Below are positions 14,828 to 23,835 of a stretch of DNA of 30,152 nt, in pieces (positions within the stretch are counted from its first letter, which is position 1; each line of letters begins with the position of its first letter). This DNA is from a virus. Position numbers and translations under genes: made by a program. A model generated the notes under the pieces. The model saw nothing but the letters and a program-made list of their open reading frames with translations, was not told the origin of the DNA and made no database searches. The stretch covers positions 1 to 30,152 of IMG/VR virus record IMGVR_UViG_3300031578_000246. One strand, 5' to 3'.

Positions 14828-15670
14828 ATGAAATTATGTATATACCACGGCAATTGCGCCGACGGGTTTACTTCAGCATGGGCTATGTGGAAGACTTTGC
14901 CTAACACCGAATTCCATGCAGGATTTTTTGGTACTCCTCCCCCTGATTGTACTGGCAGAGAAGTTGTATTAGTAGACTTTAGTTATAAACGACCTGTACT
15001 ATTGGAGATGGCAAAGGTTGCTAAATCTATATTGATACTGGACCATCATGCATCAGCAGAAAAGGACCTGGTGGATTTACCAGATAATGTTACTACTGTA
15101 TTTGATATGAATAGAAGTGGTGCCAGAATCACGTGGGAATACTACCATCCAGATACAGAAGTTCCTTTGATGATACTACACGTTGAAGACCGGGATCTTT
15201 GGAGATTTAATCTGGAAAATACCCGAGAATTTCAATCCAATATGTTTAGTTATGAATATACCTTTGAAAACTGGGACAAAATTCATAGTATTATGAGTAA
15301 TGGTCGTAATGATGAATATTGGAAATTTATATCTGAAGGATCAGCAATAGATAGAAAACTACTAAAAGACATAAAGGAACTTATGGGGGTGGCTGCCTAT
15401 AGAATGGTTATCGCGGGACATAATGTGCCTGTAATGAATGCCCCTTATTTCTATTCTAGTGAGGCCGGTTCTACAATGTGTGTGGGCGAACCATTTGCTG
15501 CATGTTATTGGGATTTACCAAATAATGAAAGGGTCTATAGTCTACGTTCCAATAACGACGGATTAGATGTATCTGAAATTGCTGTTAAATTCGGGGGCGG
15601 GGGACATCGTAATGCCGCCGGATTTAGTATTATCACCAACCCTAATAGTGAGGTCAATCCTGATGTGTAG
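14828..15670 (+). CDS. DHH-family phosphoesterase (nanoRNase-like)
   Basis: 280 residues. DHH motifs are complete: HGNCADG (motif I, with D12), LVDFSY (D50), LDHHAS (D72-H73-H74) and ED-containing VEDRDLW, followed by a DHHA1 domain ending in FGGGGHRNAAG (about 255-265), which grips the nucleic-acid end. Family members such as NrnA degrade short oligonucleotides or cyclic dinucleotide products with manganese. In a phage it may recycle nucleotides from degraded DNA or RNA, or remove signalling nucleotides. AAGGGAAG precedes the ATG. The last bases overlap the next gene. Confidence 0.85.
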   Translation: MKLCIYHGNCADGFTSAWAMWKTLPNTEFHAGFFGTPPPDCTGREVVLVDFSYKRPVLLEMAKVAKSILILDHHASAEKDLVDLPDNVTTVFDMNRSGARITWEYYHPDTEVPLMILHVEDRDLWRFNLENTREFQSNMFSYEYTFENWDKIHSIMSNGRNDEYWKFISEGSAIDRKLLKDIKELMGVAAYRMVIAGHNVPVMNAPYFYSSEAGSTMCVGEPFAACYWDLPNNERVYSLRSNNDGLDVSEIAVKFGGGGHRNAAGFSIITNPNSEVNPDV

Positions 15671-15887
15671 TACAGAACAAGGTTATTATCAACCTGTCAC
15701 TTCTCATGAAATACTCAAAGAAAAATTTTATGATGCGGTAGAACAAGCCAAGGCGTTTAAAGAAGCCAATGGACCTAACCAATATGCCGATTTATTGTTA
15801 TGGGCAGATACCCGTATTACCCAATTAGAAAGACGGGTTGAAATGTTGGAAGAATATAAGTGGATGTATGAAGACCTCCGAGAATAA
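15663..15887 (+). CDS. Small helical protein, unknown
   Basis: 74 residues from the ATG at 15663, overlapping the DHH gene stop by eight bases, with GAGG about nine bases upstream. A longer frame from 15567 would lie inside the DHH gene and is rejected. The sequence is mostly helical with a coiled-coil-like end (ITQLERRVEMLEEYKWMYEDL). No family recognised. Confidence 0.7.
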   Translation: MCSTEQGYYQPVTSHEILKEKFYDAVEQAKAFKEANGPNQYADLLLWADTRITQLERRVEMLEEYKWMYEDLRE

Positions 15888-15912
15888 GAAATATTGGCAA
15901 TCTAGGAGGAAA

Positions 15913-16200
15913 ATGTCTCTCTTACAGAAATTAAAGAAACGGGAACAAGTAGAACGACAACTAGCTCTGATTAAAATATCCAATAGATATTGGCCATTAT
16001 TGGAGTCTGCTGAAAAGAGATGCGACCACAAATTTGGAGAGGATTATCTCCAACGGGATCATATTGGTCCTACAGGCACCAGTTGTAATTTATTCAATAC
16101 ACCCTTTGTGTATAAAAAATGCGAAATCTGTGGTTATGTTTCCAGTCGTCTTTTGGACGAAGAAAATAATGAAACCACGTTTAATATGAAATATAGGTAA
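15913..16200 (+). CDS. Small zinc-binding protein, unknown
   Basis: 95 residues from the ATG at 15913, just after a perfect AGGAGG (15904-15909). Starts further upstream overlap the previous gene and lack such a site. A basic helix (LLQKLKKREQVERQLALIKI) is followed by a probable zinc site: CDHKFG and, about 35 residues later, CEICGY. Its finger pattern resembles that of the protein at 14518. Function unknown. Confidence 0.68.
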   Translation: MSLLQKLKKREQVERQLALIKISNRYWPLLESAEKRCDHKFGEDYLQRDHIGPTGTSCNLFNTPFVYKKCEICGYVSSRLLDEENNETTFNMKYR

Positions 16201-16205
16201 AGATT

Positions 16206-16373
16206 ATGGAATTTCATTTAGAATCATTTTTTGAAGATTTATTAAATAGGTTAGGTCCTGATGATGCCTTTACCATATCCGATATTCATTATTTTGTTCG
16301 TAGAGAGTTGGATTACGCATTTCTATCCGGAGCTGTGGACGAACAGTGGTATAGGGAATTTCTAAAAAAGTGA
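16206..16373 (+). CDS. Small acidic protein, unknown
   Basis: 55 residues, starting six bases after the previous stop. Acidic and helical (FHLESFFEDLLNRLGPDD, then REFLKK at the end). The reading frame is well kept and composition fits its neighbours, but the ribosome site is weak. Not recognised. Confidence 0.5.
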   Translation: MEFHLESFFEDLLNRLGPDDAFTISDIHYFVRRELDYAFLSGAVDEQWYREFLKK

Positions 16374-16378
16374 TCCGG

Positions 16379-16386
16379 TATAAATA
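16379..16386 (+). promoter_or_regulatory. Candidate gp55-dependent late promoter (TATAAATA)
   Basis: Exact T4 late-promoter octamer in the 68-bp gap before regA. T4-type late promoters need only this box. The match is short, so chance cannot be excluded, but the position is intergenic and correctly oriented. Confidence 0.45.
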
Positions 16387-16441
16387 TTCCGTTATGATGG
16401 TAATAACAATAAATAATACTTAACGTGAATTGGATTAACTT

Positions 16442-16849
16442 ATGGAAACTACACTTGCAACATGGACTCCAGCAGATATGCTTGAGGTCATTCTAAACGA
16501 ACCAGATGATTTTTTGAAAGTCAAAGAAACTCTCACCCGCATCGGCGTAGCATCAAAGAAGGATATGAAACTATTTCAATCCTGTCATATATTGCACAAA
16601 CAGGGCCGATATTTCATCGTACATTTCAAAGAACTTTTTATGTTGGACGGAAAACGTTCCAACTTGGAACAATCGGACATACAAAGACGTAATACTATAG
16701 CCACACTATTAAGTGATTGGGGATTGGTAGAAATGTCCAGGCCTGCCGATTATAAAGATTTGGCCCCTTTGCGCCAGATCAAGATTATTTCCTTTAAAGA
16801 GAAGTCGCTCTGGGAACTGTGTCCCAAATACAATATCGGTAATAAATAG
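16442..16849 (+). CDS. regA: Translational repressor RegA
   Basis: 135 residues (T4 RegA is 122). The core PDDFLKVKETLTRIGVASKKD, then QSCHILHKQGRYFIVHFKELFMLDG and LLSDWGLVE, then KIISFKEKSLWELCPKYNIGN follows T4 RegA closely. RegA binds the start regions of early phage mRNAs, including clamp and loader genes, and blocks ribosomes. Compared with T4 there are about 12 extra N-terminal residues; an internal ATG at 16478 lines up with the T4 start. Neither start has a strong ribosome site, so the shorter 123-residue form is possible. It lies upstream of gene 43, as in T4. Confidence 0.93.
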   Translation: METTLATWTPADMLEVILNEPDDFLKVKETLTRIGVASKKDMKLFQSCHILHKQGRYFIVHFKELFMLDGKRSNLEQSDIQRRNTIATLLSDWGLVEMSRPADYKDLAPLRQIKIISFKEKSLWELCPKYNIGNK

Positions 16850-16888
16850 TAATTATTACTACAATGAATAACTGTTACTTAAAGTAAC
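16847..16888 (+). repeat. Two adjacent short palindromes after regA
   Basis: TAGTAAT-T-ATTACTA (16847-16861) overlaps the regA stop codon, and GTTACTT-A-AAGTAAC (16874-16888) follows 12 bases later. Both are perfect around a single central base, so they suit a dimeric DNA-binding protein better than an RNA hairpin. No T-tract follows. Confidence 0.55.
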
Positions 16889-16901
16889 GGATAAGTATAT
16901 T

Positions 16902-17075
16902 ATGAATACCGAAGAGCATATAGAACGCATGTTCGAACTCTGGCCTAGTATACCTAGTCCAGAACACCATCCTTTGGTCTTTCAATACTACATTAAACTT
17001 TATAAACAAATTGTCTCCGTGGAGGAAGACGAAACATGTACTCAGCAAATATTGAAAAACGATCCGACCAATTAG
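16902..17075 (+). CDS. Small protein, unknown
   Basis: 57 residues, beginning MNTEEHIERMFELWPSIP, followed by a helix-like FQYYIKLYKQIVSV and acidic EEDE. It overlaps the following membrane-protein gene by 40 bases in another frame. Ribosome site weak (GGATAAG). A real gene is likely because otherwise a 186-base gap would follow regA, but this is a moderate call. Confidence 0.48.
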   Translation: MNTEEHIERMFELWPSIPSPEHHPLVFQYYIKLYKQIVSVEEDETCTQQILKNDPTN

Positions 17076-17260
17076 AAAATTTCTTTGTAACTTTACTCCT
17101 ATTTTGCGCGCCGTGGATAATCTCATTTTCCTTTGGACTTGAGGGTTATGCCACACTAGAAACCATGGTTATTAAATGGAGACTGATCCTTATAGGCCTG
17201 GGCATTGGTTTGCCATTTGCGTTTATTTGTTATATAATGAGTAAACGCAATAAAGCTTGA
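17036..17260 (+). CDS. Small two-helix membrane protein, unknown
   Basis: 74 residues with two hydrophobic segments (about 17-33, FFVTLLLFCAPWIISFS, and 48-68, WRLILIGLGIGLPFAFICYI) and a basic C-terminus KRNKA. GAGGAAG stands directly upstream of the ATG. Probably sits in the inner membrane. It is the last gene before the terminator at 17276. Confidence 0.68.
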   Translation: MYSANIEKRSDQLENFFVTLLLFCAPWIISFSFGLEGYATLETMVIKWRLILIGLGIGLPFAFICYIMSKRNKA

Positions 17261-17275
17261 TTGATAAATCTTTTT

Positions 17276-17295
17276 GGCCCGCAAGGGCCTTTTTA
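17276..17295 (+). terminator. Intrinsic terminator before gene 43
   Basis: GGCCC (17276-17280), tetraloop GCAA, GGGCC (17285-17289), TTTTT. Compact and typical. It ends 15 bases before the DNA polymerase ATG, so gene 43 either depends on read-through or on anti-termination. Confidence 0.85.
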
Positions 17296-17309
17296 ATTAT
17301 GGAAACTAT

Positions 17310-19796
17310 ATGGAATTTTACACCTCGGTTACCCGATACGGCAACTCTATACACTATAGAGGGTATAAAAACAACCTACGTGTCAAAAAACGAGTATCAT
17401 TTGAACCAGAATTATTTGTAACATCCCCCCTAGACAAAGCCACTGAATGGAAAAATATTAAAGGTCACCCTGTACACTCTGTTAAATTTGAGTCTATGAG
17501 GGATGCCAAAGATTTTCTTTCTAACTATGAAGATGTGACAGATTTTGAAGTCTGTGGCCAAACAAACTATATCTACCAGTATATTACCCAGAAATGGCCG
17601 GGAGAAATTGCCTTTGATCCTAACCTGGTATCGGTTTCTTATATCGATATTGAGGTCCAATCCGATGAAGGTTTCCCTGAACCTATGGATGCTCTCCATG
17701 AAATTACGGCTATTTGTATATGGAATAACATAGAACAAAAGTACCGTGTATGGGGGTTGGGAGACTATGTTAAACACCGTGATGATGTATACTATAAAAA
17801 GGCCAGGTCTGAACTCGAATTACTTTTGGACTTCCTAGATTATTGGCAGGCCAATATTCCTGATATTATTACAGGATGGAACTCCCGACTATTCGATATT
17901 CCGTATATTGTAAATAGAATTAATCGCCTAATGGGTAATGCAGATACCGTTAAACGCCTATCTCCTTGGGGAGTGGTGCAAGAACGTAATAAGAATATGG
18001 ACAACCGTAGAATCCAAGAATTTGAAATCATGGGTGTCGAACAGTTGGACTATTATGATCTGTTCAAGAAATTCCCTTACCTGTACGGAGAATTAGAATC
18101 CTATAAGTTGGATCATGTTGCGCATGTTGTGTTAAAGGAACGTAAAATGTCCTATGAGGAACATGGCAATCTGTATACCCTGTATAAGAACGATCACCAG
18201 AAGTTTATAGAATATAACATACGTGACGTTGAATTGGTGCACCGTTTGGAGGGTGAATGTGGATTCATCTCCCTGGTACTCACCATGGCGTATAGAGCAG
18301 GCGTTAATTATACCGATGTATACGGCACTACAAGTATCTGGGACAGTATCATCTATCGTATACTGAACGAACAGAATATAGCAGTACCCCCTAAGGTCAA
18401 TAAAATTAAGACACATTATCCTGGGGGATATGTAAAAGAACCTAAGCCGGGATCTTATGATTGGGTAACCTCATTCGATTTTAACTCTCTGTATCCAATG
18501 ATTATTGTGCAATACAATATGTCTCCTGAAACTGTAATGGTTAGTAGAAAGGATGCCACCGTTGAGAAACTGTTAAACTGTCAAATTAAACCAGATCATG
18601 GTGCATCCCTGGCGCCGACTGGAGTACAATTCTCCCATGAGAAACCAGGCATCGTGCCATCTGTCATTAAAATGTTTTATGCAGAACGTAGGGTAATCAA
18701 GAACAAGATGTTGGAACTCCAACAGGCCCGAGAAAATACAGACGAAAAAGAACGACATAATTTTGATCGTGAAATTGGTCAATTAAATACTCAACAACAC
18801 GCAATTAAAATTCTCATGAACTCTTTGTACGGTGCCTTGGGTAACCAATGGTTCCGATATTTCGACCAACGAGTGGCAGAGTCTATCACCCTGGCGGGAC
18901 AGTTGGCCATTCTTTGGGCAGAACGTACCATGAATGAGTTGATGAACTTTGCCATGGAGACTATGAAAACCGATTATGTAATTGCAATGGACACCGATTC
19001 TCTGTATGTGGAGATGAAAGACCTGGTGACCAAGTTTAAACCTAAAGACACTGTTAAATTTTTGGATAAAATGTCCGAAGAATTCTTTGTACCTAAACTG
19101 GCAGAATCATATGTACAATTGAATAAGTCGGTAAATGGTTATGAGAATGCCATGGAAATGTCCCGAGAGGTAATTGCAGATCGTGGTATTTGGTTAGCCA
19201 AAAAACGATATATCCTAAACGTATGGAACAGTGAAGGTGTCCAGTATTCTGAACCAAAATTAAAGATGATGGGCATAGAAGCGATTAAGTCTTCCACACC
19301 AGAGATTGTACGTAAGAAATTTAAAGAGATATTCCGAGTTATCATTTCAGGTACCGAAGAAGACACACAGAAGTTTATCGGGGATTTCAAATCAGAATTC
19401 TCCAATATGGATCCTGAGACAATATCATTTCCCCGAGGACTATCTAAACTTACAAAATGGGAAGACAGGGACCTTATCTATGGAAAAGGTACGCCCATAC
19501 ACGCTCGCGGGGCCCTTCTATATAACCATTATATCAAGAAGGCCGGGTTGGAGAACAGATACGAATTGATTAAAAATGGAGAAAAGATCAAGTTTGTGTA
19601 CCTGAAAGTACCTAACAAAATAAAGGAAAACGTTATTTCGTATCCTCAAAATCTACCTAAAGAACTTGACTTGCATGATAAAATAGATTACCATACCATG
19701 TATGAGAAGTCATTTCTTGATCCTCTTACACCTATATTAGATGCGGTAGGTTGGACAAGTGAACCCAGGTCTGACCTTGACGAGTTTTTTGTATAA
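17310..19796 (+). CDS. 43: Replicative DNA polymerase gp43 (family B)
   Basis: 828 residues (T4 gp43 is 898). Proofreading motifs: Exo I IDIE (D113, E115), Exo [14 protein letters not shown] and Exo [12 protein letters not shown]. Polymerase motifs: A DFNSLYP (D390), [14 protein letters not shown] (about 500-512) and C DTDSLY (D561, D563). It ends in DLDEFFV, the type of tail that docks on the gp45 clamp. The open frame extends upstream to a TTG at 17274, but this would read through the terminator hairpin, and homologues begin at MEFYTSV, so the ATG at 17310 is chosen. It copies both strands of the phage genome with proofreading. Confidence 0.96.
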   Translation: MEFYTSVTRYGNSIHYRGYKNNLRVKKRVSFEPELFVTSPLDKATEWKNIKGHPVHSVKFESMRDAKDFLSNYEDVTDFEVCGQTNYIYQYITQKWPGEIAFDPNLVSVSYIDIEVQSDEGFPEPMDALHEITAICIWNNIEQKYRVWGLGDYVKHRDDVYYKKARSELELLLDFLDYWQANIPDIITGWNSRLFDIPYIVNRINRLMGNADTVKRLSPWGVVQERNKNMDNRRIQEFEIMGVEQLDYYDLFKKFPYLYGELESYKLDHVAHVVLKERKMSYEEHGNLYTLYKNDHQKFIEYNIRDVELVHRLEGECGFISLVLTMAYRAGVNYTDVYGTTSIWDSIIYRILNEQNIAVPPKVNKIKTHYPGGYVKEPKPGSYDWVTSFDFNSLYPMIIVQYNMSPETVMVSRKDATVEKLLNCQIKPDHGASLAPTGVQFSHEKPGIVPSVIKMFYAERRVIKNKMLELQQARENTDEKERHNFDREIGQLNTQQHAIKILMNSLYGALGNQWFRYFDQRVAESITLAGQLAILWAERTMNELMNFAMETMKTDYVIAMDTDSLYVEMKDLVTKFKPKDTVKFLDKMSEEFFVPKLAESYVQLNKSVNGYENAMEMSREVIADRGIWLAKKRYILNVWNSEGVQYSEPKLKMMGIEAIKSSTPEIVRKKFKEIFRVIISGTEEDTQKFIGDFKSEFSNMDPETISFPRGLSKLTKWEDRDLIYGKGTPIHARGALLYNHYIKKAGLENRYELIKNGEKIKFVYLKVPNKIKENVISYPQNLPKELDLHDKIDYHTMYEKSFLDPLTPILDAVGWTSEPRSDLDEFFV

Positions 19797-19797
19797 T

Positions 19798-20739
19798 ATG
19801 TATAGTATGACCGTTTTTAAAAATAAGTATGACAACAAGACCCACAAACGTCTTGATGTTAATACTTGGTCGGTATTTGAACAGATATTGTATGATATGT
19901 CCCGACGACCAGGCACCAAAACAGGTTCAACTGCGGTGCCTCTTATATCTCCGGCCGCTTATGTTAAGGGAACCACCAGGTCTAATGACACGGTTGAAAA
20001 ATGGGCTAGTTGGTGTGCGGTGGATGTGGATGAATTTGTATTCGAATGTGATAACACCATAGAACTCCGTAAAAAGATAGAGAACGTGGTTGGTGACTAT
20101 TATTTTCTCTGTTATTCCACCGCGAGTAGTACCAAGGAACATCCTAAGTTTCGTCTGGTATTTCCCCTACAAACCGATGTTATAGCTAAAGATATAAAAC
20201 ATTTCTGGTTCGCCCTTAATAGTGAGATTTATGGTTTGGCTGATAAACAGACCAAAGATTTGTCCCGCATGTTCTTTATTCCTGCTCTGTATCCCGATGC
20301 TTACAACTTCTTTTTTAGAACGAAGGGTAACATTATGGATCCAGATGAACTGATGGATAAGTGGCCCTATACCGAACCAACGGGCAATAATTTCATGGAT
20401 AGATTGCCTGAAGAAATACGCAATCAGTTGATTGAATTTAAAAAGACAAAACTCACCAATCGTGATATAACCTGGTCAGGATATTCTAACTGTCCTTTCT
20501 GGCCTCATAAATTGGATAAAGAATACAGGTCTATCACTAATACTGGATGGTATCTTACAATGTATAAGATTATGGTGGCAATAGGGTATAATGCTATCAA
20601 AGCCGGTTATCCTATAAATGCACAACAGGTTGCTCGTTTGGTGGAGGAATTTGATGCAGATACCGGAGGTTGGTATAAGGACCGTCCTCTATTAAAAGAA
20701 GCAGACAGAGCTTTAGAATATGTTTATAAACACAGTTAA
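19798..20739 (+). CDS. Archaeo-eukaryotic primase-like (AEP) protein, putative
   Basis: 313 residues, ATG at 19798 (19807 also possible; no strong ribosome site). The N-terminal half shows an AEP layout: a strand with DxD in WCAVDVDEF (D76, D78), then FLCYSTASSTKEHPKFRLVFPL with the histidine (H115) and arginine (R119) of the motif II region, then LSRMFFIPALYPD. Plasmid and phage primases and PrimPols share these parts. The C-terminal half is unrecognised; its SGYSNCPFWP could resemble a small binding loop. It lies directly between polymerase gp43 and UvsX. T4-like phages usually use gp61 as primase; no gp61 is seen in this window. The assignment is by motif only. Confidence 0.6.
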   Translation: MYSMTVFKNKYDNKTHKRLDVNTWSVFEQILYDMSRRPGTKTGSTAVPLISPAAYVKGTTRSNDTVEKWASWCAVDVDEFVFECDNTIELRKKIENVVGDYYFLCYSTASSTKEHPKFRLVFPLQTDVIAKDIKHFWFALNSEIYGLADKQTKDLSRMFFIPALYPDAYNFFFRTKGNIMDPDELMDKWPYTEPTGNNFMDRLPEEIRNQLIEFKKTKLTNRDITWSGYSNCPFWPHKLDKEYRSITNTGWYLTMYKIMVAIGYNAIKAGYPINAQQVARLVEEFDADTGGWYKDRPLLKEADRALEYVYKHS

Positions 20740-20751
20740 AAGGAAAGTAAT

Positions 20752-21816
20752 ATGAGCAGTATAATGGACAAACTGAAAAAGAATTCGCGTCAAAAAGACA
20801 CCGCAATTCTTACAGAGTCAAAACTATTTAATGGTGATATGACCCCTACTGATGTACCTATGATTAACGTGGCGCTTTCTGGTTCGCTCCATGGTGGTCT
20901 GGTCGCTGGTATGGGTGTTCTTGCTGGACCATCTAAACACTTCAAGACCTCATTTGCCCTATTGATTGCTTCAGCGTATCTGGAACAACATAAAGACGCG
21001 GTGATGCTTTTCTATGATTCAGAATTTGGTTCTCCTTCAACCTATTTTAATATGTTTGGTATTGATATGAGTCGGGTACTACACACTCCTATCACCAATG
21101 TCGAAGAATTAAAATTCGATATTATTAACCAGTTAGATGGACTTGATAGAAAGGATAAGGTTATCATTGTCATTGACAGTATTGGTAACTTGGCGTCCAA
21201 AAAAGAGTTGGAAGATGCCAGAACTCAGAACACCGCGGCCGATATGTCCCGCGCCAAGGCTCTGAAAGGTTTATTCCGTATGATAACTCCTTATCTAAAA
21301 ATGAAAGATATTCCTTTGTTAGCTGTGAACCACACCTACAAAGAAATAGGCCTGTTTCCTAAAGATATTGTTGGGGGAGGTACAGGTATATACTATTCTG
21401 CGGACTGGATTTGGATTATTGGTCGTAGACAAAACAAAAAGGGCACAGAGGTAAAAGGTTATGATTTCATCATTAAAGAAGAAAAGTCAAGATTTATTAA
21501 AGAGAATTCAAAAATTCCTATCACGGTATCTTGGTCCGGTGGTATCGAGCCTTATAGCGGTTTGTTGGATATCGCTATTGCTGGGGGTTACGTTGTTAAG
21601 CCTAGTAATGGCTGGTATTCACGGGTTGATCCTAAAACTGGTGATATGGTGGGAACAAAGGTAAGAGAGGATGACGCCAAGAGTAGTCATGATTTCTGGT
21701 TAGGACTATTAGATGCTGGCAGTGATTTCTCCAAGTTTGTTGAAGACACCTATAAGATTGGTGCTGTCTCTGACCTTGATCCCGAAGAATTCTTAGCTGA
21801 TGAACTGGTGGAATAA
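20752..21816 (+). CDS. uvsX: RecA-like recombinase UvsX
   Basis: 354 residues (T4 UvsX is 391). Walker A GPSKHFKT (59-66), a catalytic glutamate in DSEFGSP, Walker B VIIVIDSIGN (D142), and the L2-like region after AVNHTY and GGGTG. The protein forms filaments on single-stranded DNA and performs strand invasion that starts recombination-dependent replication, working with gp46/47 and UvsW encoded earlier in the window. The C-terminus is acidic (DPEEFLADELVE). AAAGGAAAG precedes the ATG; the downstream gene starts within the stop codon (TAATG). Confidence 0.95.
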   Translation: MSSIMDKLKKNSRQKDTAILTESKLFNGDMTPTDVPMINVALSGSLHGGLVAGMGVLAGPSKHFKTSFALLIASAYLEQHKDAVMLFYDSEFGSPSTYFNMFGIDMSRVLHTPITNVEELKFDIINQLDGLDRKDKVIIVIDSIGNLASKKELEDARTQNTAADMSRAKALKGLFRMITPYLKMKDIPLLAVNHTYKEIGLFPKDIVGGGTGIYYSADWIWIIGRRQNKKGTEVKGYDFIIKEEKSRFIKENSKIPITVSWSGGIEPYSGLLDIAIAGGYVVKPSNGWYSRVDPKTGDMVGTKVREDDAKSSHDFWLGLLDAGSDFSKFVEDTYKIGAVSDLDPEEFLADELVE

Positions 21817-22109
21817 TGAAAGAAAATGTCGATTATGAATTGATTACTCCTCAGGACGATCCCCATGAACAGGCCTGGCATATTAGGATACTGACAGGAG
21901 ATTTCGTCGAGACTGTTTTGGCCTACGGCAATATATCCTTGGACGGAAAAAATGATTGCCTCCGCTTCAATTTTGTTGTAGTATTCTCTCCTGATGATGA
22001 ATTAACGCCAGAAAATATGGAACTCCAAGAAGTGGCAGCCGAAATCTTGCATGAGGTTTTAAATGAAGCCGCAGAAACAGGTTCCCTAATGACTAAGGAC
22101 ATAAGTTGA
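21816..22109 (+). CDS. Small acidic protein between uvsX and 41, unknown
   Basis: 97 residues. The pattern of strands (WHIRILTGDFVETVLAYGNI, then LRFNFVVVFSPDD) followed by a helix (LQEVAAEILHEVLNEAAE) suggests a small alpha-beta fold. Proteins of this size between uvsX and 41 are common in related phages, without known role. It overlaps uvsX and the gene 41 start, so the three are co-translated. Confidence 0.75.
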   Translation: MKENVDYELITPQDDPHEQAWHIRILTGDFVETVLAYGNISLDGKNDCLRFNFVVVFSPDDELTPENMELQEVAAEILHEVLNEAAETGSLMTKDIS

Positions 22110-23524
22110 AAGATACGCAGGAACAATTACAGGAAATAATAATACGCACATTGTTAACCAACGATGGTTATATGCGTAAGGTTGTTCCGTTCTTGGAACC
22201 AGATTATTTTGAAGGTATATACAATCCCCTTTTTAAAGGGGTAGCCAAGTATGTTGCCAAATATAATAAACTTCCCACCTATGAATCGTTTAATATATTC
22301 TTGCCAGAGTCCAATCTATTTGGCCAAGATATTGATGCAGCTCACCAAATTCTTCCAGGTCTATTCGAACATGTTATTGTAGATATGGATTGGTTGTTAG
22401 AGTCCACTGAGGGTTGGTGCCAAGATAGGGCCCTGTTTAATGCTGTGATGGAATCTATCATGGTAATGAATGGAGACCATAAGACTCTAACCAAGAATGC
22501 AATACCCGACCTACTGACAAAAGCATTAGGCGTATCTTTTGATAGAAGTATTGGTCACGATTACCTGGATAATTGGGACGAGAGATATGAATTTTATCAT
22601 GAAGACTTGGAACGTATACCCTTTGACATAGACATACTGAACAAGATTACCAAAGGGGGTCTGATACGTAAGACCCTTAATGTATTAATGGCAGGTACGG
22701 GAGTTGGTAAGTCCCTGTGTATGTGCCACATGGCCGCTGCAAACCTATCAATGGGATATGATGTGTTATATATCACCGCAGAAATGGCTGAAGAGCGTAT
22801 CGCGGAACGTATCGATGCAAACTTATTTAATATTCCTATTGACCAGTTGGAACACCTATCTAAAGATATGTTTAGGGATAGGGTGATGGGTCTTGCCAAT
22901 AAAACTAATGGTAAATTGATTATCAAGGAATATCCAACAAGTCAGGGTAATGCTAATCACTTTAGGGCCCTGCTGAATGAATTGAAATTAAAAAAGAATT
23001 TTAAACCCACCATAATCTATATTGATTACCTGAACATATGTGCATCTTCACGATTGAAAAATTCAGGGGGAGATTCATATGGATATATTAAGTCCATCGC
23101 AGAGGAACTCCGAGGTCTTGCTGTTGAGTTTAATGTGCCTATAGTAACTGCAACACAAACCAACCGAGAAGGTTTCTCAAGTAGTGACCCGGGCCTAACT
23201 GATACTAGTGAATCATTTGGTCTTCCCGCAACTTCTGACCTATTCCTAGTTTTAGTTTCCACGGATGAACTTGAATCGTTAGGTCAGATGATGTGGAAAC
23301 AATTGAAGAATCGATACGCCGATTTAAATGCCAACAAGAGATTTGTGGTAGGAGTATCAAAAGCGAAGATGCAATTATTTGATGTTGCGCCTGACCAACA
23401 GAATTTGGTACAAGGCGCCATTGTATCACCCGAAGAAGATATTCCTATTTTCGACAACACCCCAGCTGGTAAACGAATTGCGAGAGATAGTCGAGACTTC
23501 TCCTCAGTCAAATTTGACGTATAG
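22106..23524 (+). CDS. 41: Replicative DNA helicase gp41 (DnaB-like)
   Basis: 472 residues (T4 gp41 is 475) if it starts at the TTG at 22106, which overlaps the previous stop (TTGA) and has AGGA six bases upstream. The next in-frame ATG would remove 22 residues. Walker A is GTGVGKS (197-203), followed by the DnaB/RecA-type YITAEM strand, Walker B in IIYIDYLN and the ATQTNREG sensor region. The hexamer unwinds DNA 5' to 3' ahead of the polymerase and partners with a primase. It is the last gene of the uvsX operon; promoter cassette C starts at its stop. Confidence 0.93.
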   Translation: MKDTQEQLQEIIIRTLLTNDGYMRKVVPFLEPDYFEGIYNPLFKGVAKYVAKYNKLPTYESFNIFLPESNLFGQDIDAAHQILPGLFEHVIVDMDWLLESTEGWCQDRALFNAVMESIMVMNGDHKTLTKNAIPDLLTKALGVSFDRSIGHDYLDNWDERYEFYHEDLERIPFDIDILNKITKGGLIRKTLNVLMAGTGVGKSLCMCHMAAANLSMGYDVLYITAEMAEERIAERIDANLFNIPIDQLEHLSKDMFRDRVMGLANKTNGKLIIKEYPTSQGNANHFRALLNELKLKKNFKPTIIYIDYLNICASSRLKNSGGDSYGYIKSIAEELRGLAVEFNVPIVTATQTNREGFSSSDPGLTDTSESFGLPATSDLFLVLVSTDELESLGQMMWKQLKNRYADLNANKRFVVGVSKAKMQLFDVAPDQQNLVQGAIVSPEEDIPIFDNTPAGKRIARDSRDFSSVKFDV

Positions 23525-23612
23525 AAGTCATTGATTTCCTTACATATTTTGTAAGCTCTTGATTTCCTTAAGGAAAGTGACGCTTGACTTATGGTGGCCA
23601 GTCCTTCATAAT
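23524..23612 (+). promoter_or_regulatory. Promoter cassette C (repeated family, doubled upstream element)
   Basis: Upstream element 1 GAAGTCATTGATTTC (23524-23538) touches the gene 41 stop. Element 2 GTAAGCTCTTGATTTC (23551-23566) is followed after 17 bp by -35 TTGACT (23584-23589), 17-bp spacer, -10 CATAAT (23607-23612), then ACTTCAATGAGAGA. AGAGG in the leader serves the gene at 23647. Confidence 0.8.
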
Positions 23613-23646
23613 AGTACTTCAATGAGAGATTAAAGAGGTAACTCCT

Positions 23647-23835
23647 ATGTGGGTAGACGCCGATATTTTTTGGCTAAAAGGATCTTTTGCAGGACAGACA
23701 GTGCGTGAGGAACTAAGTTTCGATACGTGGGACGAGGCCTGTGATTGGTGTGGTATGAAAACGATGGACGTGAAAACGCCCTTTGTTGTGTTGACGGTAA
23801 CCAATCCGGAAACTGGTGAAACGGAGAAATTCTAA
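23647..23835 (+). CDS. Small protein under cassette C, unknown
   Basis: 62 residues. It begins MWVDADIFWLKGSF and contains FDTWDEACDWCGM and a strand pair PFVVLTVTNPETGE. It looks like a small alpha-beta protein; no family recognised. Ribosome site AGAGG eight bases upstream. It is the first gene of an accessory operon driven by cassette C. Its stop overlaps the next start in TAATG. Confidence 0.75.
   Translation: MWVDADIFWLKGSFAGQTVREELSFDTWDEACDWCGMKTMDVKTPFVVLTVTNPETGETEKF

Noticed and set aside
17274-17309. Upstream TTG extension of DNA polymerase
   Set aside because: It would translate through the terminator hairpin, has no ribosome site, and family members start at the MEFYTSV-like sequence encoded from 17310.
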